From assembly GCF_020923435.1 (NCBI RefSeq), contig NZ_CP087263.1:2685970-2749969 (forward strand): a stretch of DNA of 64,000 nucleotides. Direction: 5' to 3'. Source of the DNA: Brevibacillus humidisoli. Its GTDB lineage: Bacteria; Bacillota; Bacilli; Brevibacillales; Brevibacillaceae. Below are positions 37,386-46,171 of the stretch, piece by piece. Under the pieces are notes generated by a model, which saw only the letters and a program-made list of their open reading frames with translations, was not told the DNA's origin and did no database searches. Numbering within the stretch: the first letter of the stretch is position 1; every line of letters starts with the position of its first letter. The translations under genes and the position numbers were made by a program.

Positions 37386-37838
37386 TTACTCCTTCCTTCG
37401 CTTCAGCAAGTAGCCACTCGCTGGAAACGCTTCGTTGCCGACGAGTCGGCCTTCCATACGCTCGACAACGATAAACCCCTCTGATAAGTACAGTTGCAGT
37501 GCGGGTCGATTTCCTTCCAAGACGTTGCTATGAAAAACGGGACCTGCGTTTGCGATCGCATGGCGCAGCAGGTTCCTGCCGACTCCTTTGCGGTAATAAA
37601 GCGGATCAACATAGAGCCAAGTTAGTTCTTCGTCATCGTAGGCGACGAAGCCTACCACCAACCCATTCAATTCTGCAACATCGAGTCTTCCTTCAAATAA
37701 GCCTTCCGTCTCCGCAGTTTGCTGCAAAGACAAGAAAGCTTCTGTTCCTACCGTCAAGCGCAACTCATCAAGCCGAGATGAGTCGTGAATCTCGCACAGC
37801 CGCTGCCAATCTTCAGGCTTATAGGAACGAATGTTCAT
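37386..37838 (-). CDS. GNAT family N-acetyltransferase
   Basis: 150 residues with the GNAT order: MNIRSYKPEDW at the N-terminus, the beta4 strand LTWLYVDPLYYRKGVGRNLLRHAI with the acetyl-CoA loop RKGVGR, then LEGNRPALQLYLSEGFIV. The substrate cannot be told from the sequence. The ATG has GGAGG seven bases upstream and the unit has its own terminator. Confidence 0.88.
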   Translation of the reverse strand: MNIRSYKPEDWQRLCEIHDSSRLDELRLTVGTEAFLSLQQTAETEGLFEGRLDVAELNGLVVGFVAYDDEELTWLYVDPLYYRKGVGRNLLRHAIANAGPVFHSNVLEGNRPALQLYLSEGFIVVERMEGRLVGNEAFPASGYLLKRRKE

Positions 37839-37911
37839 GATCTTTCCTCCTATCCCCGTAAATCGTTCACTAGCTAGGTCTATCCATCTGGGAGGTCGCC
37901 TCTTGTTCTGA

Positions 37912-37941
37912 TTTACTATATATTAGTAAGATTGATAAAAT
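37912..37941 (+). promoter_or_regulatory. Possible promoter of the small membrane protein gene
   Basis: TTTACT (37912-37917), an 18-base spacer, then TAAAAT (37936-37941), about 35 bases before the ribosome-binding site of the following gene. Confidence 0.35.
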
Positions 37942-37962
37942 GCTTGGCAAACATGTTTTTGT

Positions 37963-38382
37963 TTGACTTCAGAGGAGGAATCGATCATAGAGAACCTGGG
38001 TGCGGCGAAAAAAATAGTATCTGTCGTCATCGCCTCCATTATCTCGATCATGACCTGGGGAATGCAGTTCTCGTTCTACCTCCCGCTGCTGTTTGTCTAC
38101 AGCTTTGTGGTGGTAAACTGCTTCCTCATCTTCTCCTTGCCGATCTCGCTGATGACGGATTATATCACGCAGTCATTCAAGCGAGTTGGCTGGCTGTTCT
38201 CTGGACTCTTCCAGGTCGGATTGACATTGGTTGTGATTTTCCCCTTGTGTCTGCTGTTTTACTTTGCCGTCGGCTCTTTTGATCCTTGGGAATTGCAGGG
38301 ATTGTCTGACCTACTGTCTCAGTACAGAATCATACTCTTATCGATTCTCTTCAACGCTGCTTTGTTCTGTCCATCGACCTAG
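37963..38382 (+). CDS. Membrane protein of unknown function with uncertain start
   Basis: Up to 139 residues with three to four TM helices (IVSVVIASIISIMTWGMQF, LPLLFVYSFVVVNCFLIF, LFQVGLTLVVIFPLCLLFY, IILLSILFNAALF). I do not recognise the family. The clear ribosome-binding site GAGGAGG (37972-37978) points to ATA at 37987, not to a standard start; the only standard start codon upstream is TTG at 37963, which has no site. Either ATA is used weakly or the original ATG has mutated and the gene is decaying. It faces the chemoreceptor gene with 31 bases between the stops. Confidence 0.45.
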   Translation: MTSEEESIIENLGAAKKIVSVVIASIISIMTWGMQFSFYLPLLFVYSFVVVNCFLIFSLPISLMTDYITQSFKRVGWLFSGLFQVGLTLVVIFPLCLLFYFAVGSFDPWELQGLSDLLSQYRIILLSILFNAALFCPST

Positions 38383-38413
38383 TTTTGAGAGTTCTATACA
38401 GGGTGTGGAAAGG

Positions 38414-40033
38414 TCAATAACGGAATCGGCCCACAATCTCATCTAGCGATTGCGACTTGTCGGCCAACGTATTGGCATCGTCCGCCAGCGTGCGTATCTG
38501 CCCGCTCTGCTCCTCAACCGAGCTGGCTGCCGTTCCCACCGCTTCGGTGAACTGACTGGCGATCAACTCCACTTCTCTCATCGTCTGCTGAATGGCTCCG
38601 CAGTGCTCCAGGATGTGACCAATTCGTTCGCCATTGTCGACGGACTGGTCCTGAAGCGAACTGATTACCACCTGCAGGGCGCGAATGGCCTCCCCCGCCT
38701 GGTTGACATGGCCGGTTGCCGCATGCAGTTCCTGCAGATTCTGCTCGGCTCCGTCAGCCGCTTCCGAGGCTTCTGTGCGAATCCCTTCAATACCGGACAG
38801 GATCGATTCTGCGAACGCAGCTGTCTCTTCCGCCAGTTTTCTCACTTCATTGGCTACAACGGCAAATCCTCTCCCCTGTTCACCTGTACGGGCTGCCTCG
38901 ATAGAAGCATTGAGCGCCAACGTGTTGGTCTGCCGGGCAATACGGGTAATCGCCGATACCTGTTCGCCGATCTGGTCGGCTCCAGCTGCCAGTGAACGGA
39001 TGCGTTCGGTAGAGCGTCCCATCGCCTGCTCCACCTGTGTGACCTGTCGTGCCGCCGCTCCCACTGCTCCTGTACCGCGATGGGTGGCATCAGCGGCTGC
39101 TTCGCTTACATTGATTGCTTCTGCGATCGCTGCCTGCATCTCGTCAAGCATGGTCAACATCAATTCCATACGTCTGATTGCCTGATGGACCCCATCCGCC
39201 TGCTTGTCCGCTCCCGTACGAAACTGTTCCATCATGCCGCTCAGCTCATCAAATGTCTCCGACAGTTCTTCTGCTTGTGCAGCCTGCACCTGACTTACCT
39301 CACGAGTGGTTGTTGACGTGGCCGCTATCTCCTGAATGATCGTTCTGATGCCCAACACAATCTTGTTCAGTTCAAATCCCATCTGATGAAACTGGTCACG
39401 GGATCGCGTCTCAATCCTCGACTGCAAGTTGCCCGCCGAGATATCACGCGCCATTCGGTGCCACTCCATCAGTCGCGTTCGCACAAACCGATACAGCCAG
39501 CCACCCGCAAGCAGTGCCATACAGAGAGAACTGCCGCCCAACAACAGCAGCATCTCTATGCTCAACTCCGCTGTCACCCCGACTGTAAGCGCTGTCAATA
39601 CAGGCAGCAGGACAACGCCCCAGATGACCGGGCCGAGAAAGGGACGATGCAACACCATACCAAGCCGCAGCACATAGGAGTGGTTTCCCTGACGGATAAT
39701 CGGATAGGCAGCATCAATCAGCCACTCGCCTGTGTTGCGGGGATACAGCTGCAGCAGCAGTTCGTCAGCTTTCGCCGACCGCTGACCCACTTCATCCTCA
39801 AACAGCATGCCCTCACGCAGTCGGTTGGTGTGCAGGACGCCGCGACCTTCTTCATTGACAATGACAAAGTATTCATGCTCTTTCAGTTCTTCGTCCAACA
39901 ACTTCCTGATTTCTTCCCGCTGTCCGGACAGGTCAAGACTTCCAGCCAAGATCGCCGCTATCTGTTCTGCTACCTTGCGCACCTTGGCACCGGCACGACG
40001 GGCTCGTCTCGTGCGAAGCATGGTTGGGTTCAT
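38414..40033 (-). CDS. Methyl-accepting chemotaxis protein
   Basis: 539 residues. The N-terminal sensor is short and, unlike classical receptors, has no TM helix at the very start. Two TM helices (about 130-190) are followed by a HAMP-like linker and a long methyl-accepting signalling domain. The hairpin tip reads [42 protein letters not shown]. It should signal to a CheA/CheW array. The ligand is unknown. It is transcribed divergently from the EamA transporter, 140 bases apart. Confidence 0.92.
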   Translation of the reverse strand: MNPTMLRTRRARRAGAKVRKVAEQIAAILAGSLDLSGQREEIRKLLDEELKEHEYFVIVNEEGRGVLHTNRLREGMLFEDEVGQRSAKADELLLQLYPRNTGEWLIDAAYPIIRQGNHSYVLRLGMVLHRPFLGPVIWGVVLLPVLTALTVGVTAELSIEMLLLLGGSSLCMALLAGGWLYRFVRTRLMEWHRMARDISAGNLQSRIETRSRDQFHQMGFELNKIVLGIRTIIQEIAATSTTTREVSQVQAAQAEELSETFDELSGMMEQFRTGADKQADGVHQAIRRMELMLTMLDEMQAAIAEAINVSEAAADATHRGTGAVGAAARQVTQVEQAMGRSTERIRSLAAGADQIGEQVSAITRIARQTNTLALNASIEAARTGEQGRGFAVVANEVRKLAEETAAFAESILSGIEGIRTEASEAADGAEQNLQELHAATGHVNQAGEAIRALQVVISSLQDQSVDNGERIGHILEHCGAIQQTMREVELIASQFTEAVGTAASSVEEQSGQIRTLADDANTLADKSQSLDEIVGRFRY

Positions 40034-40173
40034 CAAACTCCCCCTTTTTCCCCTGTTGAATATATCAAAATATTGCCACTTCTTATTTCCAGTATACCTT
40101 ATTTTTGCAATCAGGTAATATGTATAGATAGAAAACGTGCAATCGTCTGAATACGCAGAAAAGAGGAACCGAC

Positions 40174-41109
40174 ATGAACAAGTCTTACGCGGCGGATCTC
40201 ACTTTGTTTGCTATTGCCTTTGTCTGGGGCGCCACATTCGTCATTGTCCAAAATGCAATTGCTTTTCTTGATCCCAACATGTTTAACGCAGTCCGCTTTG
40301 CGATTGCTGCCTTCTTTCTGACGGTTGTCTTGCTGATCGTATCACGCAACCTGCGTTCCATCTTCTCCTGGAAGCTGGTTGCAGCAGGCGTATTTATCGG
40401 GTTTTGGCTGTTTGGCGGTTACGCCTTGCAAACTGTAGGGCTTTTGTATACATCACCGTCCAAGGCAGGCTTTATCACCGGATTGTCCGTCGTCTTGGTT
40501 CCGCTCTTTTCCTATCTGATACTTAGAGATGCGATCAAGTGGCCGGCAGTCGTTGGAGTCGTGCTTGCTGTTGGCGGCCTCTACCTGCTTGCCTTTACCG
40601 GCACGCTAAGTCTCAATCTGGGCGATCTGTTGGTGTTTGGCTGCGCAGTCTGTTTTGCCCTGCAAATTGTCTTTACCGGCAAATATGCGCCTCATTATGA
40701 GGCACTCCCCTTGGCGATTGTCCAGTTGTGGGTCGTATCCGTGCTTAGCTTGCTTTACGCCCTTTTCTTTGAAAACTGGCAGCAGGCACTGGTTCTGGAA
40801 ACATACCTGCACGCCGATGTCTTCTGGGGTCTGTTGATTACCTCGATTTTTGCCACCGCGTTCGCCTTCCTCGCTCAGACAGCACTGCAAAAGAAGACGT
40901 CAGCGACCCGTGTAGCCCTGATCTTCGCGCTGGAGCCGGTCTTTGCCGCACTCACAGCTTATCTGTGGATTGATGAGGTGCTGACTGCGAAGCAATTGCT
41001 CGGCTGTGTGCTCATCTTCAGCGGCATGATTCTGGCGGAGCTGCCCATCAGTACTTGGCTGGCTTCATGGAAACGGGCAAAACTGGCCCGCTCACAGTCT
41101 AAACAATAA
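40174..41109 (+). CDS. EamA (DMT) family transporter
   Basis: 311 residues with ten TM helices in two EamA repeats (about 8-140 and 150-295); the first contains [14 protein letters not shown] and [31 protein letters not shown], typical of the family. Members export or import small metabolites; the substrate is unknown. The ATG follows AAGAGG. It is divergent from the chemoreceptor gene, and an IS element lies just past its 3' end. Confidence 0.9.
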   Translation: MNKSYAADLTLFAIAFVWGATFVIVQNAIAFLDPNMFNAVRFAIAAFFLTVVLLIVSRNLRSIFSWKLVAAGVFIGFWLFGGYALQTVGLLYTSPSKAGFITGLSVVLVPLFSYLILRDAIKWPAVVGVVLAVGGLYLLAFTGTLSLNLGDLLVFGCAVCFALQIVFTGKYAPHYEALPLAIVQLWVVSVLSLLYALFFENWQQALVLETYLHADVFWGLLITSIFATAFAFLAQTALQKKTSATRVALIFALEPVFAALTAYLWIDEVLTAKQLLGCVLIFSGMILAELPISTWLASWKRAKLARSQSKQ

Positions 41110-41130
41110 AAAAACCCGGCAGTCGCCGAG
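41108..41130 (-). terminator. Terminator separated from its gene by the IS element
   Basis: On the minus strand CTCGGC, loop GACT, GCCGGG, then seven Ts. It faces transcripts coming from the M42 peptidase side. The IS now lies between it and the nearest host stop codon at 42745; it can still stop transposase transcripts. Confidence 0.65.
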
Positions 41131-41149
41131 TCTATGGGGTCAGTCCCCT

Positions 41150-41172
41150 GGCCCCTCAATGGATGAGGGGCT
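41150..41172. repeat. Left copy of 23-base flanking direct repeat (probable target duplication)
   Basis: Identical to 42718-42740. The repeat contains the palindrome GCCCCTCA-atgga-TGAGGGGC, so the IS sits beside a duplicated small hairpin. The identity extends one base further (24 in all), which matches the IS end by chance or shifts the boundary by one base. Confidence 0.7.
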
Positions 41173-42617
41173 CAGATTGCAGACAAACTCCCTCGCTGAA
41201 CGAACAGCAGAGGGCGTTTGTTTAATAATTTGATGAAAATACCGAAGGTGTTTTGATCCTTCACCTTTTGGCGACCTGATTTCCATAGCCAGGTCGCCAT
41301 TTTTTTTAAGTTCATGGCAGCGAAAACAAGCATCGCCTGCATCGTGACCTTCTCCAGTCCTCGTAAGGTCGTCCAACGCATGCCATGCTTTTCCTTCATA
41401 TCAGCGAATACACGTTCAATCGTTTCTTTCCGTTGGCTATAGATCTGTTTGTTTTCCTCGGTATGCCGGAGGTGGTCTACCTCTTCGAGGTAATCAGCCC
41501 AGATGTGGCGACTCACTCTCTTTGTGTAGTCTTTACTTTCCGTGCATTGTTTCAAAAACGGACAACTTCGGCAAACTTGAGAATTTGATCGATAGATACG
41601 GTACCCATCCTTGTTTGTTGTCTCATATGTTAAGATTTGCTCGTTCGGGCAGATGTAGCAGTCGAAATATTCATCATACACATATTCGTACTTTTTAAAA
41701 AAACCTTCTTTGGTGCGTGGTCTTGTGTAGGGCATAACGGGGCGAATCTGGTCATCAATCAGTGTTTTACTGATGTAAGGCGTCTTGTATCCGGAGTCCA
41801 CCGCCACAGCCTGAGGTTGTTCGAACGTCTGTCGCACTTGATTCAAAACATCCTCAAAAACCTGACTGTCATGCACATTGCCTGGCGTTACCTTTGCGCC
41901 AAGCACAAATCCATTTCGATCACATGCCGTATGAAAACTATAGGCAAATACACGTTCCTTTTCCCCCTTTACAAACAATCCGCAATCCGGGTCAGTTGTG
42001 CTGACCTTCACCTCCTTCTTCGAAGTTTCTGTCTTTTTTTCAAGGGGCTTCTTTCCATGTGCAATACGATCCTGATTGATTTCTTCGTCCAGTAGCTCTT
42101 GATATTTCTTGGCTTGTTCTTCAACGATTTCTTTCACGTATTTATGCTTATTCGCACTGGCTTTTACATGCGTAGCATCGATGAAAAGCACGTCAGGCTT
42201 CACGAATCCATGATGTACCGCCTCTTCCAATATTCGAAGGAAGATCGACTCGAAGAGTTGAGTATTCCGAAAACGGCGAACATAGTTCTTGCCTAGGGTC
42301 GTGAAATGGGGAATGGGCTGACTGAAGTCATAGCCAATGAACCACCGATAGGCAACATTGGTTTCGATCTCTTTAATCGTTTGCCGCATGGAACGAATAC
42401 CAAAAAGATATTGGATGAGAGCAATTTTGACTAAGACTACAGGGTCAACACTGGGTCTGCCGTTGTCATGACAGTAGAGGCTTTCCACTAAGTCATAGAT
42501 GAATGAAAAGTCGATTGCATTTTCGATTTTTCGTACGAGATGATCTTTTGGCACCAACTCATCTAACGAGAATGCAGATATCTGATAACGGCCTTCGGCC
42601 TGTTGCTTATTAAGCAT
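41172..42617 (-). CDS. IS1182-type DDE transposase
   Basis: 481 residues. The N-terminal DUF772-like region reads LVPKDHLVRKIENAIDF and RPSVDPVVLVKIALIQYLFGIRSMRQTIKEIETN. The DDE residues lie in VLFIDATHVKASANK, AVAVDSGYKTPY and KETIERVFADMKEKHG. A four-cysteine segment (YICPNEQ...CRSCPFLKQC) is also typical of IS1182 transposases. The ATG follows GGAGGTGG at seven bases. No frameshift or stop is visible, so the element may be active. The TGA stop takes its last base from the flanking repeat if the IS end is as drawn. Confidence 0.92.
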   Translation of the reverse strand: MLNKQQAEGRYQISAFSLDELVPKDHLVRKIENAIDFSFIYDLVESLYCHDNGRPSVDPVVLVKIALIQYLFGIRSMRQTIKEIETNVAYRWFIGYDFSQPIPHFTTLGKNYVRRFRNTQLFESIFLRILEEAVHHGFVKPDVLFIDATHVKASANKHKYVKEIVEEQAKKYQELLDEEINQDRIAHGKKPLEKKTETSKKEVKVSTTDPDCGLFVKGEKERVFAYSFHTACDRNGFVLGAKVTPGNVHDSQVFEDVLNQVRQTFEQPQAVAVDSGYKTPYISKTLIDDQIRPVMPYTRPRTKEGFFKKYEYVYDEYFDCYICPNEQILTYETTNKDGYRIYRSNSQVCRSCPFLKQCTESKDYTKRVSRHIWADYLEEVDHLRHTEENKQIYSQRKETIERVFADMKEKHGMRWTTLRGLEKVTMQAMLVFAAMNLKKMATWLWKSGRQKVKDQNTFGIFIKLLNKRPLLFVQRGSLSAI

Positions 42618-42717
42618 AATGCCACCTCCAAAAATAACTATTGAAAACGTAACATGTTCTATATTCAACAAAAAAGCCTGCAGACCCTGTTCCTTACGGA
42701 ACTTTGTCTACAGGCTG
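41173..42717 (-). mobile_element. IS1182-family insertion sequence, apparently complete
   Basis: About 1,545 bases. Imperfect terminal inverted repeats begin CAGATTGCAGACAAACTCC (left) and CAGCCTGTAGACAAAGTTCC (right, complement). A 23-base direct repeat flanks both sides. One intact transposase gene fills it. Near the right end a strong hairpin with an 11-base-pair outer stem and TTTTTTG (minus strand, about 42670-42716) can block transcription entering from the host, a common IS safeguard. Confidence 0.85.
42670..42716 (-). terminator. Inward-facing terminator at the IS right end
   Basis: On the minus strand AGCCTGTAGAC pairs fully with GTCTGCAGGCT, with an inner GTTCC/GGAAC stem, followed by TTTTTTG. 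It lies upstream of the transposase start, so it stops read-through from the M42 peptidase side. Confidence 0.75.
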
Positions 42718-42740
42718 GGCCCCTCAATGGATGAGGGGCT
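42718..42740. repeat. Right copy of the 23-base flanking direct repeat
   Basis: Identical to 41150-41172, palindromic core GCCCCTCA/TGAGGGGC. It lies four bases after the stop of the small acidic protein gene. Confidence 0.7.
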
Positions 42741-42744
42741 CCTA

Positions 42745-42951
42745 TTATTTATCCAGCCGTTCCTCACGGATATCTCCGAGAGCAAGCGCCTCTCTGATCT
42801 CCGTCGGCTCACCTGCGGACAGGGGCCGGTTTACTTCTACGATAGGCGGAGTCTCATTGTACGACTCAGTGATTCCTTCCGTCGGACTCATTTCCTCCGG
42901 CGTTCCCACATCCTGCATCGCCGGTGGAAATCGATTCTCCCGATCCTGCAT
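42745..42951 (-). CDS. Small acidic protein of unknown function
   Basis: 68 residues, rich in Glu and Pro, with no TM helix or cysteine; probably disordered (PPAMQDVGTPEEMSPTEG...). AGGAGG lies 12 bases before the ATG (a GTG one codon upstream is equally possible). It follows the M42 peptidase gene by 76 bases and may share its transcript. No family recognised. The IS insertion has removed its original downstream terminator from reach. Confidence 0.5.
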   Translation of the reverse strand: MQDRENRFPPAMQDVGTPEEMSPTEGITESYNETPPIVEVNRPLSAGEPTEIREALALGDIREERLDK

Positions 42952-43027
42952 CACAGTCACTTCCCTCCTTTGTCAACCTGCCGTGAGACGAACTGCGGCG
43001 CAACATGCGTGTCACGACAGAGTCTTC

Positions 43028-44161
43028 TCATACATAACTAGGTTCCCGCTCCATGATGCTGCCTTGAGCTTTTACTGTGCCAACATGACGCTCCAGTCCT
43101 TTAATCCGTTCCACCATACTGTGGTCAAGGATCTTGATCAATTCCACCAGCAGACGGATCGAATGTTCAAGATCATCCCGGTGTACGATCGACACGTGGC
43201 TGTGAATATAGCGGGCCGCGACACTTACGACCATGGTGGGAACGCCGCGGTTTGCCGTGTGGATTTTTCCGGCATCGGTTCCTCCACCCGGCATCAGGTC
43301 GATTTGATATGGGATGCGATGTTTTCTTGCCGTCTCAATCACCAGGTCACGCAGATTGAGATGGGGAATCATGCTGGTATCGTAAAAACCGAGCAGTGGC
43401 CCAGCTCCCAAGCGGGAATGACCTTCTTTCTGGTTCATCCCGGGAGTATCTCCCGCAACGCCTACATCGAGGGCAAAAGCAATATCTGGTGCAATCGTGT
43501 TGGCTAACGTCTGGGCACCGCGCAGACCTACTTCTTCCTGCACCGTCGCTCCAGCATATACCGTGTTGGGATGATCCTCCTGTCTCAATCTCTCCATTAC
43601 CTTTAACGCTACGTAGCATCCCGCCCGGTTATCCCATGCCTTACCCAGCAGCAGACGCGGATTGGGCAGCACTTCAAACGGGCAGACCGGGACGATCGGA
43701 TCACCCACTTCTACACCAAAGGCTTCTGCTTCTTCCCGGCTTGAGGCGCCGATGTCCACAAACATCGTATCGATATCGAGCACGTTTTTTCGCTCTTGAA
43801 TCGATAGGACGTGTGGTGCTTTGGAGCCGGTCACCCCTGTCAGATCGCCCTTGCGCGAGAGGACCTTCACACGCTGTGCCAGAACCACGTGCCCCCACCA
43901 ACCGCCCAATGGCTGCATACGCAAAAAGCCGTCTTTTGTAATATGGCTGACCATAAAAGCTACTTCGTCCATGTGCCCTGCGAGCAGGATCTTAGGCCCT
44001 TGTTCTCCCATCCTGCCAACAATACTACCCAGATTGTCGCTGATCACATGTGCGGTATGCCGCTCGATTTGCCCACGCATCAGGTTGTGGATGCGCACTT
44101 CAAAACCGGGCGGACCTGCCGTTTCCGTTAATTCCTTCATTAACAGCAGATCGTTATCCAT
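43028..44161 (-). CDS. M42 family metallo-aminopeptidase / glutamyl aminopeptidase-like
   Basis: 377 residues. The two-metal site is visible: His in LLAGHMDEVAFMV, Asp in GKAWDNRAGCY, the catalytic Glu pair in TVQEEVGLRGA, Asp in ALDVGVAGD and His in ARYIHSHVSIV. M42 enzymes form dodecameric tetrahedral particles that trim peptides in the cytosol. The ATG follows AGGAGGGATGAGACC. A YsdC/FrvX-type peptidase is the best match; a cellulase label sometimes applied to the family is misleading. Confidence 0.92.
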   Translation of the reverse strand: MDNDLLLMKELTETAGPPGFEVRIHNLMRGQIERHTAHVISDNLGSIVGRMGEQGPKILLAGHMDEVAFMVSHITKDGFLRMQPLGGWWGHVVLAQRVKVLSRKGDLTGVTGSKAPHVLSIQERKNVLDIDTMFVDIGASSREEAEAFGVEVGDPIVPVCPFEVLPNPRLLLGKAWDNRAGCYVALKVMERLRQEDHPNTVYAGATVQEEVGLRGAQTLANTIAPDIAFALDVGVAGDTPGMNQKEGHSRLGAGPLLGFYDTSMIPHLNLRDLVIETARKHRIPYQIDLMPGGGTDAGKIHTANRGVPTMVVSVAARYIHSHVSIVHRDDLEHSIRLLVELIKILDHSMVERIKGLERHVGTVKAQGSIMEREPSYV

Positions 44162-44221
44162 GGTCTCATCCCTCCTGTGTGTAGGATGACCATGATTCAG
44201 GAATGATATGTCTAAAGAGGA

Positions 44222-45574
44222 TTAGGTTCGCTTCGTCGCCTCCTGCAGCACGGCACCTACGAACAGCCTCATGACGTCTCCACAAACCTTGGCCGGCAAA
44301 CGTTCCGTTTTTCTCATCCACCGCTTTAACCGGAGCAGATGAACGGCTGCATGCACCGTTCTTCCCTTCATCCCTTCCTCGATCAGCGCTGTAGCGACAA
44401 GTCCCACCTTGGCCCAATGCCAATATTTTTCCAGCCAACGGCGCATTTCCCGAGCCAGCTTCCGGTTCTGCATCCCGTCAAGCAAACGAATCGCATTTTG
44501 CTCCATCTCCGCGAAAACCTGCTTTAATCGGTTCACTGCCTCGCCGCGATCACCGTACAAAAAACGGTAGCGAAACTGCTGCAGCGTCTCCATCAGTACG
44601 GGCGATTCCCGATCGTTTAAAAATGAACTGCGCACATTGTCGGCAAACTGCATGAAGGCCTCCGCATCCGCTTCACCCACCACCTGCACGATTGCGCAAC
44701 GCCACGACTGTTCCGGATCGTACTGTTTTGGATCTGCCAGGTAATCGGCGATCGTCAGCAACGGGATTTTGGAGCTTTCTGCCATTTGCATCGCATTGGA
44801 GACGTAACCTGCAGCGTAGCGGTACAACATGGGGTCGCGGTGCAGAAGCGGACCGATATGCAGTTCATCGGACATCGCCAAGTCGTTGACTGGATAGTTG
44901 TCCCAGTATAAGGGACGTCGGAGGGACTCCTGTTCAAAATAGCGGGCATCCCCTTCTGTCAAAAAAGGAGAGCAGACAAAGCGTCCTGTCCAAAAGACGG
45001 GTACCTCCTGCGGAAGATGTCGGCTGAGATAGGTGATGTAAGGTTCACTGCCCAACCCATGGTATTGGGTTGGGCAGATTATCAGGTTGGGATCATCCAT
45101 CCACTGTTGAAGGGTATGCCACAAGCGCTGGGTGAGATGCACCTGTGCTTCTGCCAGATGGTCGAATCGTGTGCTATCGTTAGGGTGCATTAACGCGAGT
45201 GGGATATCATCAAACAGCAGCGCGAAATGACGACACCCCCGCTCATACATCACACGGTACTTCCCGACCAGAAGGTTGAAATGAGCGTCACTGGCATATT
45301 CCAACTGCAGTCCGGGACTCACACAATAAAAAAACATCAGTCCACATTGATTTGCTTGTTCCACCAACTGCCGCAGTTGTTCCAACTGCTCCGGCGGATG
45401 CGGATCCATCCAGCGCTCCCGTAGATACGGATCATCTTTTGGCGAGTAGAAGTAGCTGTTAAAGCGATGATTGGCCAGAAATGCGATCATGTCCAGCCGC
45501 TCTTGATGTGTCCACGGCTTCCCATAAAATCCTTCGATAACACCGCGAAGCGGAAAGCACTCGGTGCTGCTCAT
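44222..45574 (-). CDS. GH84-type beta-N-acetylglucosaminidase, cytoplasmic
   Basis: 450 residues. The catalytic barrel of GH84 (O-GlcNAcase/NagJ type) is recognisable from LRGVIEGFYGKPWTHQERLDMIAFLANHRFNSYFYSPKDDPY at the start and the catalytic Asp pair in HFALLFDDIPLAL. The rest (about 280-450) is helical and lacks carbohydrate-binding or wall-binding modules. There is no signal peptide, so it probably acts inside the cell; the substrate is unknown. Its ATG overlaps the engB TGA (ATGA), so translation is coupled to engB. Confidence 0.85.
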   Translation of the reverse strand: MSSTECFPLRGVIEGFYGKPWTHQERLDMIAFLANHRFNSYFYSPKDDPYLRERWMDPHPPEQLEQLRQLVEQANQCGLMFFYCVSPGLQLEYASDAHFNLLVGKYRVMYERGCRHFALLFDDIPLALMHPNDSTRFDHLAEAQVHLTQRLWHTLQQWMDDPNLIICPTQYHGLGSEPYITYLSRHLPQEVPVFWTGRFVCSPFLTEGDARYFEQESLRRPLYWDNYPVNDLAMSDELHIGPLLHRDPMLYRYAAGYVSNAMQMAESSKIPLLTIADYLADPKQYDPEQSWRCAIVQVVGEADAEAFMQFADNVRSSFLNDRESPVLMETLQQFRYRFLYGDRGEAVNRLKQVFAEMEQNAIRLLDGMQNRKLAREMRRWLEKYWHWAKVGLVATALIEEGMKGRTVHAAVHLLRLKRWMRKTERLPAKVCGDVMRLFVGAVLQEATKRT

Positions 45575-46170
45575 GCTTCTTCCTCCCGAAACAGCCTTCT
45601 GTTGATTTCCGACCACAGCTCATCGCGTCCCTGTCCGGTCTCGGCGGAAAAGATGATGATCGTATCATCTCCCCGCAGCCGAAGGTCCTGGCGGATTACT
45701 TTGGTGTGCTGCAACCAACGGCCTCGAGCGATTTTATCCCCTTTAGTAGCGACAATAACGGTCGGCAGACCAATCTGCTTGCACCAGTCATACATCGCAA
45801 TATCGTCTTTACTCGGTGGATGACGGATATCGACCAATTGAATCACAAGCTTCAACTCTTCACGGCCTGTCAGGTATGTCTCAATCATCTTGCCCCATTG
45901 GGACTTGATTGATTTGGAGACCTTGGCGTAGCCATATCCGGGGAAATCCACAAAGTAGAGTTCCCCATTGATCCGAAAATAGTTGAGCGTCTGGGTCTTG
46001 CCCGGTCTGGAACTGGTTCTGGCTAGTGACTTGCGGTTCAACATCTTGTTAATCAGAGACGATTTGCCCACATTGGAGCGGCCTACGAGCGCTACCTCGG
46101 GAAGACCGTCCGTTGGATACTGTTTGGGGGCAACCGCACTGATCACAAACTCTGCGGATAATACTTTCAT
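45571..46170 (-). CDS. engB: Ribosome biogenesis GTPase EngB/YsxC
   Basis: 199 residues. GTPase motifs are VGRSNVGKSSLI (G1), TSSRPGKTQT (G2), DFPGYGYA (G3), TKGDK (G4) and FSAETGQG (G5). It assists 50S subunit assembly. It follows lon at one base, as in Bacillus lonA-ysxC. Confidence 0.96.
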   Translation of the reverse strand: MKVLSAEFVISAVAPKQYPTDGLPEVALVGRSNVGKSSLINKMLNRKSLARTSSRPGKTQTLNYFRINGELYFVDFPGYGYAKVSKSIKSQWGKMIETYLTGREELKLVIQLVDIRHPPSKDDIAMYDWCKQIGLPTVIVATKGDKIARGRWLQHTKVIRQDLRLRGDDTIIIFSAETGQGRDELWSEINRRLFREEEA

Positions 46171-46171
46171 C

